Shown here one piece after another: positions 1-7,955 of a stretch of DNA of 50,002 nucleotides (the stretch's first letter is position 1; each line of letters opens with the position of its first letter). Where the stretch lies: contig JAHJPG010000088.1 of NCBI GenBank assembly GCA_018819925.1, positions 1-50,002 of the forward strand. The letters run 5' to 3'. Below the pieces are notes generated by a model. That model ran no database searches and had not been told where the DNA came from. It saw nothing but the letters and a program-made list of their open reading frames with translations. A program made the translations under genes and the position numbers. The DNA is from Pseudomonadota bacterium. Its GTDB lineage: Bacteria > Desulfobacterota > Desulfarculia > Desulfarculales > Desulfarculaceae.

Positions 1-298
1 CCGGGCCAAGGGCCTGCCCGAGCGCCTGGTGATCTACAGCCACGCCCTGCGCAACGCCCTGATGCCGGTGATAACCATCCTGGGCCTGTCGGTGCCCGCC
101 TTGATCGGCGGCTCGGTGATCTTCGAGTCCATCTTCGCCATTCCGGGCATGGGCAAGCTGTTTTACGACGCGGTCATGGCCCGGGACTATCCCGTGGTCA
201 TGGGCGGTTTGGTCATCGGCGCGGTGCTCACCCTGGTGGGCAACCCCTTGGCCGACCTGGGCTACGCCCTGGCCGACCCCCGGGTGCGCTCCTTATGA
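1..298 (+). CDS. ABC transporter permease, DppB/OppB type (C-terminal part)
   Basis: The reading frame is open from base 2 and has no start in the window, so only about the last 98 residues are seen. They contain the cytoplasmic EAA-like loop (near [19 protein letters not shown]) that docks on the ATPase subunits, followed by two hydrophobic segments and the usual C-terminal ADPRVR ending of DppB-family permeases. In this family the protein forms half of the inner-membrane channel of a peptide, nickel or oligosaccharide importer. Its stop overlaps the start of the partner permease by four bases (ATGA), so the two are translationally coupled. The substrate cannot be told from the sequence; the binding protein and ATPase genes lie outside the window. 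Confidence 0.9.
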   Translation, partial: RAKGLPERLVIYSHALRNALMPVITILGLSVPALIGGSVIFESIFAIPGMGKLFYDAVMARDYPVVMGGLVIGAVLTLVGNPLADLGYALADPRVRSL

Positions 299-1155
299 GC
301 ACGGGCGGCGAATACCGGGGGCTGTGGGCCCAGTTCACCCACAACCTTCGGGCCAACCGCCTGGCCCTGGTGGGGCTGGTGGTGGTGCTGGGCCTGTTGG
401 TGGTGGCTCTGGGGGCCCCCTGGCTCACCCCGCACGACCCCAACGCCATCGACGTGGAGGCCATCCTGCTGCCCCCCAGCCTGTCCCATCCCTTTGGCAC
501 CGACGAGTTGGGGCGCGACGTGTTCTCGCGCATGATAATGGGATCGCGGGTGAGCCTGGAGGTGGGGCTCATCTCCGCCGGGCTGGCCACCCTCATCGGG
601 GTGGTGCTGGGGGCCTTGGCCGGTTACTACGGCGGCTGGGTGGAGTCCACGGTGATGCGTTTCACTGACATGATGCTCTGCTTCCCCACCTTTTTCCTCA
701 TCCTGGCGGTGATCGCCCTGCTGGAGCCGTCCATCCTCAACATAATGGCGGTAATCGGGCTGACCTCCTGGATGGGGGTGGCCCGCCTGGTGCGGGCCGA
801 ATTCCTCAGCCTCAAGGAGCGGGAGTACGTGGTCGCGGCCAAGAGCCTGGGGGCGGGCGATCTGCGCATCATCTTCCGCCACATCCTGCCCAACGCCATG
901 GCCCCGGTGCTGGTGGCCGCCACCCTGGGGGTGGCCGGCGCCATCCTGGTGGAGAGCGGCCTTTCTTTCCTGGGCCTGGGGGTGCAGCCGCCGGAGGCCA
1001 GTTGGGGCAACATCCTCAACCAGGGCAAGGCCAACATAGAGATAGCCTGGTGGTTGAGCCTCTTCCCGGGCCTGGCCATCCTGGTCACCGTGCTGGGCTA
1101 CAATCTGCTGGGCGAGGGTATAAGAGACGCCCTGGACCCCAGGCTCACTGATTAA
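295..1155 (+). CDS. ABC transporter permease, DppC/OppC type
   Basis: This 286-residue inner-membrane permease is the second channel half of a Dpp/Opp-type importer. It has an N-terminal membrane segment near residues 24-44, the family's [11 protein letters not shown] motif at about 66-74, and an EAA loop at about 177-200 ([13 protein letters not shown], then RHILPNA). More hydrophobic segments follow. The end, DALDPRL, is typical of DppC. Length and motif order match full-length members. The start codon overlaps the stop of the DppB partner. No ATPase follows, so the nucleotide-binding subunits are either upstream or elsewhere. Substrate is unknown: dipeptide, nickel and glycoside systems all share this architecture. 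Confidence 0.93.
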   Translation: MSTGGEYRGLWAQFTHNLRANRLALVGLVVVLGLLVVALGAPWLTPHDPNAIDVEAILLPPSLSHPFGTDELGRDVFSRMIMGSRVSLEVGLISAGLATLIGVVLGALAGYYGGWVESTVMRFTDMMLCFPTFFLILAVIALLEPSILNIMAVIGLTSWMGVARLVRAEFLSLKEREYVVAAKSLGAGDLRIIFRHILPNAMAPVLVAATLGVAGAILVESGLSFLGLGVQPPEASWGNILNQGKANIEIAWWLSLFPGLAILVTVLGYNLLGEGIRDALDPRLTD

Positions 1156-1211
1156 GCGAACCGGAGCCAGCGTCCCATAATCAATACCCGCCACTATTTC
1201 TGGAGAGAACC

Positions 1212-1418
1212 ATGCCCTACGTAAACGTGAAACTCGCCGGCGGCCCGGTAAGCGTGGAACAAAAGCAGCAGATCATCGCCGGGATGACCGAGGTGCTGTT
1301 CAAGGTGCTTAACAAGCCCCCCCAGGCCACCTACGTGGTCATTGAGGAACACAACACCGACAACTGGGGGGTGGGCGGCGAAAGCCTCACCGTGCGCCGC
1401 GCCCGCCAAAGCAGCTAG
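1212..1418 (+). CDS. 4-oxalocrotonate tautomerase family protein
   Basis: The 68-residue product starts MPYVNVKLAGG. After removal of Met this exposes Pro-1, the catalytic base of the tautomerase superfamily, and the length equals that of the short 4-OT-type subunits. The remaining pattern (a helix with EQKQQIIAGMTEVL, then a strand with ATYVVIEEHNTDNWGVGG) fits the beta-alpha-beta fold that oligomerises. A GGAGAG ribosome-binding site precedes the ATG. The gene sits between the transporter and an acetyltransferase, with no aromatic-degradation genes nearby, so the physiological enol/keto substrate is open. Confidence 0.9.
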   Translation: MPYVNVKLAGGPVSVEQKQQIIAGMTEVLFKVLNKPPQATYVVIEEHNTDNWGVGGESLTVRRARQSS

Positions 1419-1420
1419 CC

Positions 1421-2257
1421 ATGGATCTAACGGTCCGGCCCATGAGCCTGGACGAGGTGCAAACCCTGGCCGTGCCCTGGGCCGCCGCCGAGGGCTGGAA
1501 CCCCGGGCCGAACGACGGGGCGGTGTTTTTCGCCGCTGACCCCCAGGGATTTTTCGTGGCCGAGGCCGGGGGCGAGCCCCTGGGCTGCATCTCGGCGGTG
1601 AACTACGGCGACGCCTACTGCTTCCTGGGCTTCTTCCTGGTGCGGCCCGAGGTGCGCGGCCAGGGCATCGGCATGGCCATGAGCCAAGCGGCCCTGGCCC
1701 ACGCCGGAGAGCGAATCATGGGCCTGGACGGGGTGGTGGCCCAGCAGGACAACTACCGCTCCGCCGGATTCGAGCTGGCCTTCAAGAGCGTGCGCTACGC
1801 CCGGCCCGGCGGCGGTGAGGACCCCGGCGGCACGGTGGATTTGGCCGCCCTGCCCTTGGACCTGATGCTGGCCTATGACACGGCCCATTTCCCGGCCCCG
1901 CGCCCCGAGTTCTTGCGCGGCTGGCTGGCCATGCCCGGAGCCACGGCCTTGGGGGTGATGCAGGGTGGCGAGTTGGCGGGCTACGGGGTCATGCGCCCTT
2001 GTCAGGAGGGCTTCAAGATCGGCCCCCTGTTCGCGGCCGGTCCCCGGGAGGCCCGCGCCCTGTACCTGGCCCTGGCCGCCCGGGCCCCGGGGGCCACGGT
2101 CTACCTGGACGCGCCCCACAACAATCCGGCGGCGGTGGAACTGGCCCGGGAGCTGGGCATGGAGCCGGTGTTTGAGACGGCGCGCATGTACAAAAACGGT
2201 GAGCCACAGTGGTTGGCTCACGAAGTTTTCGGCATCACGACTTTCGAACTAGGTTAG
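1421..2257 (+). CDS. GNAT family N-acetyltransferase (two-domain)
   Basis: The 278-residue protein has an N-terminal GNAT fold with the acetyl-CoA pyrophosphate-binding motif RPEVRGQGIG near residues 69-78. The preceding strand is FLGFFLV. The C-terminal half resembles the second, degenerate GNAT-like domain (Acetyltransf_18 type) of YitH-like proteins, ending in the pattern NNPAAVELARELGMEP. It starts three bases after the tautomerase stop, so the two genes are probably cotranscribed. The acceptor substrate cannot be inferred. Confidence 0.87.
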   Translation: MDLTVRPMSLDEVQTLAVPWAAAEGWNPGPNDGAVFFAADPQGFFVAEAGGEPLGCISAVNYGDAYCFLGFFLVRPEVRGQGIGMAMSQAALAHAGERIMGLDGVVAQQDNYRSAGFELAFKSVRYARPGGGEDPGGTVDLAALPLDLMLAYDTAHFPAPRPEFLRGWLAMPGATALGVMQGGELAGYGVMRPCQEGFKIGPLFAAGPREARALYLALAARAPGATVYLDAPHNNPAAVELARELGMEPVFETARMYKNGEPQWLAHEVFGITTFELG

Positions 2258-2268
2258 GGAGACGAGAT

Positions 2269-2625
2269 ATGCTGGTGCGCAACCTGGAGCATCCCGACAC
2301 TCAACTGACCCGCTACCGGGCCCACGGCGGCGGGGTGGCCCACATGATCCTGGACGTGCGCCGCCATCTGAACACCCTGATGTTCTTGGCCCACGCCTCG
2401 GTGCCCCCGGGCAACATGTTGGAGGGTCACGTGGACCCCATGGAGGAGATATACATAATTCAAAGCGGCCGGGGGATCATGCAGGTGGACGACGAGAAGC
2501 GCGAGGTCAACCCCGGCGACGCCATTCACATCCCCATCGGGGCCTGGCACCAGCTCACCAACAACGGCGATCAGGAGCTGACCATCCTGGTGGTGGCCGG
2601 GCTTATCCCGGGCCAGGAAGCCTAG
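2269..2625 (+). CDS. small cupin-domain protein
   Basis: This 118-residue single-domain cupin carries the two conserved barrel motifs: a first motif around GHVDPMEEIYIIQSGRG, with the metal-ligand His and Glu positions, and a second around PGDAIHIPIGAWHQL with its His. The ATG at 2269 is chosen because AGGGAGACGAG lies just upstream. An in-frame start at 2209 would lie inside the preceding acetyltransferase gene. Small cupins act as sugar isomerases, dioxygenases or ligand sensors; nothing here decides between these. Confidence 0.85.
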   Translation: MLVRNLEHPDTQLTRYRAHGGGVAHMILDVRRHLNTLMFLAHASVPPGNMLEGHVDPMEEIYIIQSGRGIMQVDDEKREVNPGDAIHIPIGAWHQLTNNGDQELTILVVAGLIPGQEA

Positions 2626-2643
2626 GCCTAGGTCCGGACGGGA

Positions 2644-3081
2644 TCAGTGGCGGCGGTAATGACGGATCAGCCCCGCCACCACCCCCAGCACCCGCACCTG
2701 GTCGTGGCGCAGGACGATGGGGGACATGGCCGGGTTGGCCGGCTCCAAGCGGATGCAATCCGGCTCCAGGTAGAACTTCTTGAGGGTGACGTCGCTCTCG
2801 TTGATGAGCGCCACCACGGTCTGGCCGTTCTCGGCGGTGTGCCGCTCCTCCACCACGATGACGTCGCCCGGGCGTATGTTCTCCTCGATCATGGAGTCGC
2901 CCTTAACCTCCAGGGCGAAGGTGCGGTAGCGGCCCAGCATGTCCTGGGGAATGGACACAGTGCGGCTTTCGGCCACCGCCTCGATGGGCGCGCCGGCCTG
3001 CACCACCCCCAACAGGGGCACCTCCACCTCGTTCAACTCGATTTCGCAGAAGCCCAGGTCCTCCAAGGTTATGCCGGCCAT
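2644..3081 (-). CDS. LexA/UmuD-like S24 self-cleaving protease lacking the HTH domain
   Basis: The 145-residue product consists almost entirely of a LexA-type S24 serine protease domain. Visible are the Ala29-Gly30 self-cleavage site in GVVQAGAP, the nucleophile Ser63 in KGDSMIEE, and the general base Lys101 in VTLKK. The C-terminus (VRVLGVVAGLIRHY) is much like that of LexA. The roughly 70-residue winged-helix DNA-binding domain of LexA is missing: the protein begins about 28 residues before the cleavage site. Only about 100 bp separate its start from the divergent gene, too little to encode the missing domain, and a promoter lies there. By architecture it resembles UmuD, but no umuC-type polymerase is adjacent. 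It may be a RecA-responsive regulator or polymerase accessory. Confidence 0.85.
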   Translation of the reverse strand: MAGITLEDLGFCEIELNEVEVPLLGVVQAGAPIEAVAESRTVSIPQDMLGRYRTFALEVKGDSMIEENIRPGDVIVVEERHTAENGQTVVALINESDVTLKKFYLEPDCIRLEPANPAMSPIVLRHDQVRVLGVVAGLIRHYRRH

Positions 3082-3111
3082 GGTCGCCTCCTGTTGATAT
3101 ACGCTCGTCTA

Positions 3112-3143
3112 GTATGCTATACAGGCGTAGGCCACCTTGTCAA
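3112..3143 (-). promoter_or_regulatory. sigma70-type promoter with inverted repeat, upstream of the S24 gene
   Basis: Read on the minus strand, TTGACA (3143-3138) is followed after 16 bases by TATAGC (3121-3116). The -10 element is embedded in the inverted repeat GTATAGCATAC (3112-3122), and a further ATATAC lies at 3097-3102. A repeat over the -10 is where an SOS or autoregulatory repressor would bind; that role is inference. Confidence 0.5.
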
Positions 3144-3185
3144 GCCCCCAAGCAAGGCTTTACCCACTAAAGGACGATTGCTATA

Positions 3186-4027
3186 GTGCCACCCATGGTT
3201 GTTGACGCACACACCCATATCTTCCCGCCCGAGATGCTCTCCGACCGGGCCCGCTTCTGTGAGGGCGAACCCGCCTTCGCGGCCATCTACGCCGATCCCG
3301 AGGCCCCCATGGTCACGGCCGAGGGCCTGGTGGCGGCCATGGACCGGGACCAGGTGGACGTGTCCTGGGCGGTGGGCTTCCCCTGGCTAAAGGAAGAAAA
3401 CGCCCGCCTGCACAACGACTACCTCATGGCCTCGGTGGCCCAGTTCCCCGAGCGGCTGCGGGGCTTGGCCGCGGTTCACCCGCCCCAGGCCTGGGCCCGG
3501 CGCGAGGCCGAGCGGGCCCTGGCCGGCGGCTTGCACGGCCTGGGCGAGATCGCCTTTTACGACACGGACCTCAACGTGAAAAGCCTGGCCCCCCTGTGCC
3601 GCCTGAGCGACGAGGCCGACCGGCCCATCCTCTTGCACACCAACGAGCCGGTGGGCACCGGTATCCCGGCAAGGCGCCCATGACCTTGGCCGCGTTGTAC
3701 GAACTGGTGACCAACCACTGCTACACCAAGCTCATCCTGGCCCACATGGGCGGAGGCATCTTCTTTTACGCCTGCCTCAAGCGCGAGGTGTCCCAGGCCC
3801 TGGCCAACGTGTGGCTGGACACCGCTGCCAGCCCCTTCCTCTACCGCCCCCGGGCCTATGCCCTGGCCCTGGAGCTTATGGGCGACGACAAGGTGTTGAT
3901 GGGCAGCGACTACCCCCTGCTGCCAGTGAAGCGCTACCGCCGCGAGCTTTCCTCCCCCGAGGCCGGGTTGACCCACCGCCAGATGGATATGGTGATGGGG
4001 CGCAACGCCACTTACCTGATTCCCTAA
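3186..4027 (+). pseudogene. amidohydrolase family protein (Amidohydro_2-like), frameshifted
   Basis: Two frames together encode one TIM-barrel metal-dependent hydrolase of about 280 residues. The first frame (from GTG 3186, or ATG 3195) gives the N-terminal DAHTHIF metal motif and runs to HTNEPVGTG. The second takes over near 3656 and reads HRYPGKAPMTLAALYEL, then LILAHMGGG and MGSDYPLLP, to the stop at 4027. Inserting one base near 3654-3657 restores the continuous motif EPVGHRYPGK. The lesion is therefore a single-base loss: a real mutation, a sequencing error or, less likely, programmed frameshifting. GTG is preferred as start because AAAGGA lies 11 bases upstream. The following gene begins two bases after the stop. 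The substrate is unknown. Confidence 0.82.
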
Positions 4028-4029
4028 TA

Positions 4030-5283
4030 ATGAGCACGACCCGCATTTTATTGGCCGCCGACCTGCACCTGGGCGGTCCCGTGGCCGCGCCGGACGCGGC
4101 CTTGACCGCCCAGGCGGCCCAGTCCCGCGCCCAGAGCCTGGAGCGCCTGGTGGAGCTGTCCCGCCGCCAGGGGGTGGACCTGGTGCTCTTGCCCGGCGAC
4201 GTGTTCCACGCTCCCGATCCGCCCCTGGGGGCAGTCTTGGCCCTGCAAAAGGCCCTGGACGCCTGGGAGCAGATGGGGGCCCGGGTATTCATCGCCCCGG
4301 GCAACCACGACCCTTGGCTGCCCGGCGGGGTGTGGGAGTCCTGGCCCGCCGGCCCGGGGCTGACCATCTTCGGCCCTCAGGCCCAGGGGGTGGAGCTGGC
4401 CGAAGAGGGCCTTTGGGTGGCGGGCATGGCCCATGCCTCGGAGCGCGAATCACGCGACCTGTCCCAGCTCTTGCCCCCTCCCCCGCCGGGCCGCACCGGC
4501 CTGGCCGTGCTGCACGCAAATATCGCCTCGGCCCCCAAACCCGGGGACCATGAACCCTACGCCCCGGCCAGTCTGCAAAACCTGCTCACGGGCCCCTTTG
4601 CCCTGTGGGCCTTGGGGCACATCCACATCCCCCAGGAGTTGAGCCCCCATCCCTGGGTGCTCTACGCCGGTACCCTCCAGGGGGCCCACATGGGCGAGAG
4701 CGGCCCCAAGGGCGCTTGGCTGCTGGAACTGGCGGGCGGGTCCTTGAGCGCCGAATTCGTCTCCCTGGCCCCGTTGATGTTCCACGACGTCGTGCGGGAC
4801 GACCTCATGGGCCTGGAGAGCCCGGCGGCCTTGGTTGCGCGGGTGCGTGAGAAGATGGAGGCCCCGGCCTCGCCCTGGCCCCAGGAGCACTGCCTGCGCC
4901 TGAAGCTGGCCGGGCCCTCGCCCCTGTGGCGGATGCTGGGCCGGGAGGAGCCCCAGGACGTGGCCGCATCCCTAAAGCGAGAGATGGGTCTGGGCGGGCT
5001 GGTGCTGGACATGAACAGCCTGTGCCCCCCGGCCGACCCCGAGGCTTTGGCCGCCCGGCCCGACGTCTTGGGCCGCACCCTGGCTCTCATCGCACAGGCC
5101 CAGGAGGACCCCGAATTGCTGGCCGCGCTGGAGCGGGAGCTGGCCGGCTCCCTGCATCCGGACCAGCGCCGCCTGCTGCCCGAGGAGCGCCGCGCCTGGC
5201 TGGCCGGATTGTTGGAAGAGGGCCGCGCGTTGGCCCTGCGGGGCCTGTGGCAGGGCGGACCGGAGAACGGCGATGCGGCTTGA
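4030..5283 (+). CDS. SbcD/YhaO-type DNA-repair nuclease subunit (metallophosphoesterase)
   Basis: The 417-residue protein shows all calcineurin-like phosphoesterase motifs in order: DLH at 11-13, GDVFH at 56-60, GNHD at 91-94, a later LHANI and GHIH at 196-199. These ligate the two metal ions of Mre11/SbcD nucleases. The C-terminal half is the capping and partner-binding region. Its stop lies 11 bases inside the following SMC-like ATPase gene, the usual arrangement for SbcD-SbcC or YhaO-YhaN pairs. Together such pairs process double-strand ends and hairpins. An upstream in-frame ATG at 3811 is rejected because it would run through the amidohydrolase gene. Confidence 0.9.
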   Translation: MSTTRILLAADLHLGGPVAAPDAALTAQAAQSRAQSLERLVELSRRQGVDLVLLPGDVFHAPDPPLGAVLALQKALDAWEQMGARVFIAPGNHDPWLPGGVWESWPAGPGLTIFGPQAQGVELAEEGLWVAGMAHASERESRDLSQLLPPPPPGRTGLAVLHANIASAPKPGDHEPYAPASLQNLLTGPFALWALGHIHIPQELSPHPWVLYAGTLQGAHMGESGPKGAWLLELAGGSLSAEFVSLAPLMFHDVVRDDLMGLESPAALVARVREKMEAPASPWPQEHCLRLKLAGPSPLWRMLGREEPQDVAASLKREMGLGGLVLDMNSLCPPADPEALAARPDVLGRTLALIAQAQEDPELLAALERELAGSLHPDQRRLLPEERRAWLAGLLEEGRALALRGLWQGGPENGDAA

Positions 5284-7918
5284 GCGCCTGAGCATAGGCG
5301 GTTTCGGCCGCCTGCCCGCCGGGAGGGAGTTGATCTTCACGCCGGGGCTCAACCTGGTGCTGGCCCCCAACGAGCGCGGCAAGACCACCCTGAGCCAGCT
5401 CATCGCCGGGCTGTTCTACGGCTTCGGCCCCCGCCGGGGCGGAGCGCACCCCTTTGAGCCCTGGTCCGGCGGCGACACCGGCGGGGATCTGGTATATCGC
5501 CTGGACTCGGGCCAGACCTTCACCCTGGGCCGCCATTTGGACAAGCGCGAAAACCTGACCCTGCGCGACGAGGCGGGCCGCGAGGTGGCCTTGGGCGGCG
5601 AGCAGCCGGGCGAGCTGCACCTTGGCCTGGGTCAGGGGGCCTTCCTCACCGTCAGCCGCATCGGGCTTGACGACCTGCAACAGGCCCTGTACGCCGGAGG
5701 CGGGGGCAAGGAGCTGGACACCACCCGCCAGTGGCTGGCGGGCTACTTTTTCAGCGAGGCGGCCACCCGGGGCGAGGTGGCCAATCCGGTGAGCGTGCGC
5801 CAGGCCTGGGCCGAGAAGCGAGAAAGACTCTACGCCGACGACCGCCGCAAGGGAGCCGATAGCAAAGGCCTGGCCCAGCGGACCGCCCAGGCCCAGGAGG
5901 CCTTGGCGGCAGCCAGCCAGCGGGAGGAGCAGGCCCGGCAGACCCGGCATGAACTGGAGGCCCTGGCCGCCCAGGCCGAAGGGTTGGACGACCAGCGCCG
6001 CGCCGCCGTCCAAGCGGTGCAGGCGGCCGGCAAGCGCTTGGAGCAGGCCCAGTCTTTGGCCCGGCGGGATGGGCTGTTGGCTCAGATCGAGGCCTTGGGC
6101 AAGCAGGGCCTGGCCACCGAGCAGGACGAGGCCAAGGCCCGCGATCTGGTTGGCCAGGCCCAGGCCGCCCGTGAGCGGGCCCAGGCCGCCCAAGCCGAAG
6201 CAGAGCAGGCCCGGGCCAAGGCGGCGGACCTGGCGCCCGGCGGCGATCCCCAGCGCCTGGAGGCCAGCCTGCGCGGCTTGCAGGAAATGCGGGCCGAACT
6301 CAACGCGGCGCACCGCATGCAAGAGGCGTCGGAAAGCGGCCTGACCCGGCGAGCTAATTCCCTGCGCGAGCAATGGGGCCTGGACAGCGCGGCCCTGGCT
6401 GCGGTGGACGGCCAGCTTCCCCACCGGGTGGAGCGGCTGCGGGGCCAAGCCAAAGACGCCGGCCAGGCGGCCGATGACGCCAAGCGCGCCCAGGAGGCCC
6501 TGCCCGAGCCGCCGCCCACGCCGGTCTGGTGGCTGGGCCTGGTGTTCATCGCCCTGGTGGGCGGGGGCAAGCTCATGGCCTGGGCCTACTTCGCCCTTGT
6601 CCCCTGGTGGTTCTGGGCCCTGGGCGGCGGCCTGGCCGCAAGCGGACTGGGCCTGGCAGGTTTCTGGCTGTGGCGGCGCAAACAAAGCAAGCTTGCCCAT
6701 CAGCGGTTGGGCGAGGCCCAGGCCGCCCTGGAGCAGGCCAAGCAAAAGCAGGAGGCCGCAGACCAGGAATTGTCCCAGGCCGCCGAGGGCCTGCCCCCGG
6801 TGCTGCGCCAGGCCGAGGCCCTGGCCTTGACCCAAGCCTTGGCCGAGGCCCGCCGCCTGGAAGGCGAACGCGAGGCCCAGGCCCATGATCGGGCCGCCCT
6901 GGAAGAAAAGCGCGAGGCGCTGCTGGCCCAGGCCCGCGACCTGGCCCCCCAGGCCGGAGGGGGCATGGAAGGGGCCCTGGAGGACACGCGCCGCCGGGCC
7001 CAACAGGCTCAGGAGGCCTTGGCCCACGCCCGCCGCCAGCAAGAACAGGCCCAGCGCGAGGACGACGCGGCCCTGGCCCTGGAGCAAGGGTTGGCCGGGC
7101 ACCTGGCCGCCCTGGGCCTGGCCGATCTGCCCGCCCTGGCCCAAGCCCGGGAACGCAGCCGCCAGGCCGGCAAGCTGCACGCCGCCGCAGCCGAGATCGA
7201 GCAGGGCCTTGGCGAGGCCGCCAACCAAGCCCCCGGCCAGGAGGCGGCCCAGGGGGCCCTTACCCATGCCCAGGAGGCGCTGGCCGCGCTGGACCGTGAG
7301 ATCAGGGCCCTGGCCGGCAGACGTGGCGAATTGGCCAAGGAGTTGGAGCACCTTGGGCGCAGCGAACCCGCCGCCCAGGCCCAGGCCCGCCTGGACGCCC
7401 TGACCCAGGAGCGGGCCGCCTTGGCCCGGCGGCACGACGCCTTGCTCTTGGCCGAGGCCCTCTTGGGGCGGGCCATGGAGGAGTTTCGTTTGGAGGCCCA
7501 GCCGGGCCTGCTAAAAAAGGCGGGGCGCTATCTGGCCATGGCCACGGACGGGGCCTATGAATGGCTGGGCACCGATCTCTTCGCCGCCGGGGCTCCGGCC
7601 AAGGGCGAGCCGGAGATCAAGGCCCGTAGCGGCCCCGGCGCGCCCGAACGCGACAGCGGGGCCCTGTCACGGGGCACCCGCGACCAGCTATACCTGTGCC
7701 TGCGCCTGGCCCTGGCCCAGGAGATCACCGCCCAGGGCGAGCCCCTGCCCCTGATTCTGGACGATCCCTTGGTGAACTTCGACGCCCAGCGCCTGGGGGC
7801 CTCCCTGGGCATGCTCTGCCAGTTGGCCACCGAGCGCCAGGTGCTTCTGCTCACCTGCCACCCCCACCAGGCCGAGTTGCTGGAGCAACGTTGCGCCGTG
7901 AACCGGCTGGAAATATAA
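5273..7918 (+). CDS. SbcC/YhaN-like SMC-family ATPase with central membrane hairpin
   Basis: This 881-residue protein has an ABC-type ATPase head split by long coiled coils very rich in Ala, Gln, Glu and Arg. Walker A is at about 31-39 (APNERGKTT), the signature LSRGTRDQLYL at about 797, and Walker B LPLILDDP at about 824. Unlike classical SbcC there is no obvious CxxC zinc hook at the apex. Instead about residues 418-470 form two hydrophobic, Trp-rich segments separated by a short turn, then WRRKQ, so the coiled-coil apex probably sits in the membrane. That layout is closer to YhaN-like proteins than to SbcC. It overlaps the phosphoesterase gene and surely works with it. Confidence 0.88.
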   Translation: MRLERLSIGGFGRLPAGRELIFTPGLNLVLAPNERGKTTLSQLIAGLFYGFGPRRGGAHPFEPWSGGDTGGDLVYRLDSGQTFTLGRHLDKRENLTLRDEAGREVALGGEQPGELHLGLGQGAFLTVSRIGLDDLQQALYAGGGGKELDTTRQWLAGYFFSEAATRGEVANPVSVRQAWAEKRERLYADDRRKGADSKGLAQRTAQAQEALAAASQREEQARQTRHELEALAAQAEGLDDQRRAAVQAVQAAGKRLEQAQSLARRDGLLAQIEALGKQGLATEQDEAKARDLVGQAQAARERAQAAQAEAEQARAKAADLAPGGDPQRLEASLRGLQEMRAELNAAHRMQEASESGLTRRANSLREQWGLDSAALAAVDGQLPHRVERLRGQAKDAGQAADDAKRAQEALPEPPPTPVWWLGLVFIALVGGGKLMAWAYFALVPWWFWALGGGLAASGLGLAGFWLWRRKQSKLAHQRLGEAQAALEQAKQKQEAADQELSQAAEGLPPVLRQAEALALTQALAEARRLEGEREAQAHDRAALEEKREALLAQARDLAPQAGGGMEGALEDTRRRAQQAQEALAHARRQQEQAQREDDAALALEQGLAGHLAALGLADLPALAQARERSRQAGKLHAAAAEIEQGLGEAANQAPGQEAAQGALTHAQEALAALDREIRALAGRRGELAKELEHLGRSEPAAQAQARLDALTQERAALARRHDALLLAEALLGRAMEEFRLEAQPGLLKKAGRYLAMATDGAYEWLGTDLFAAGAPAKGEPEIKARSGPGAPERDSGALSRGTRDQLYLCLRLALAQEITAQGEPLPLILDDPLVNFDAQRLGASLGMLCQLATERQVLLLTCHPHQAELLEQRCAVNRLEI

Positions 7919-7955
7919 CGGCAGTTTATTCCTGGACGCGGCTGGCGAAGCCGGT

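Noticed and set aside
5087-7435. Very long open frame (782 codons) antisense to the SbcC-like gene
   Set aside because: Gly/Leu/Gln-rich sequence produced by the high-G+C Ala/Gln codons of the coiled coil on the other strand; no motif and no ribosome-binding site.
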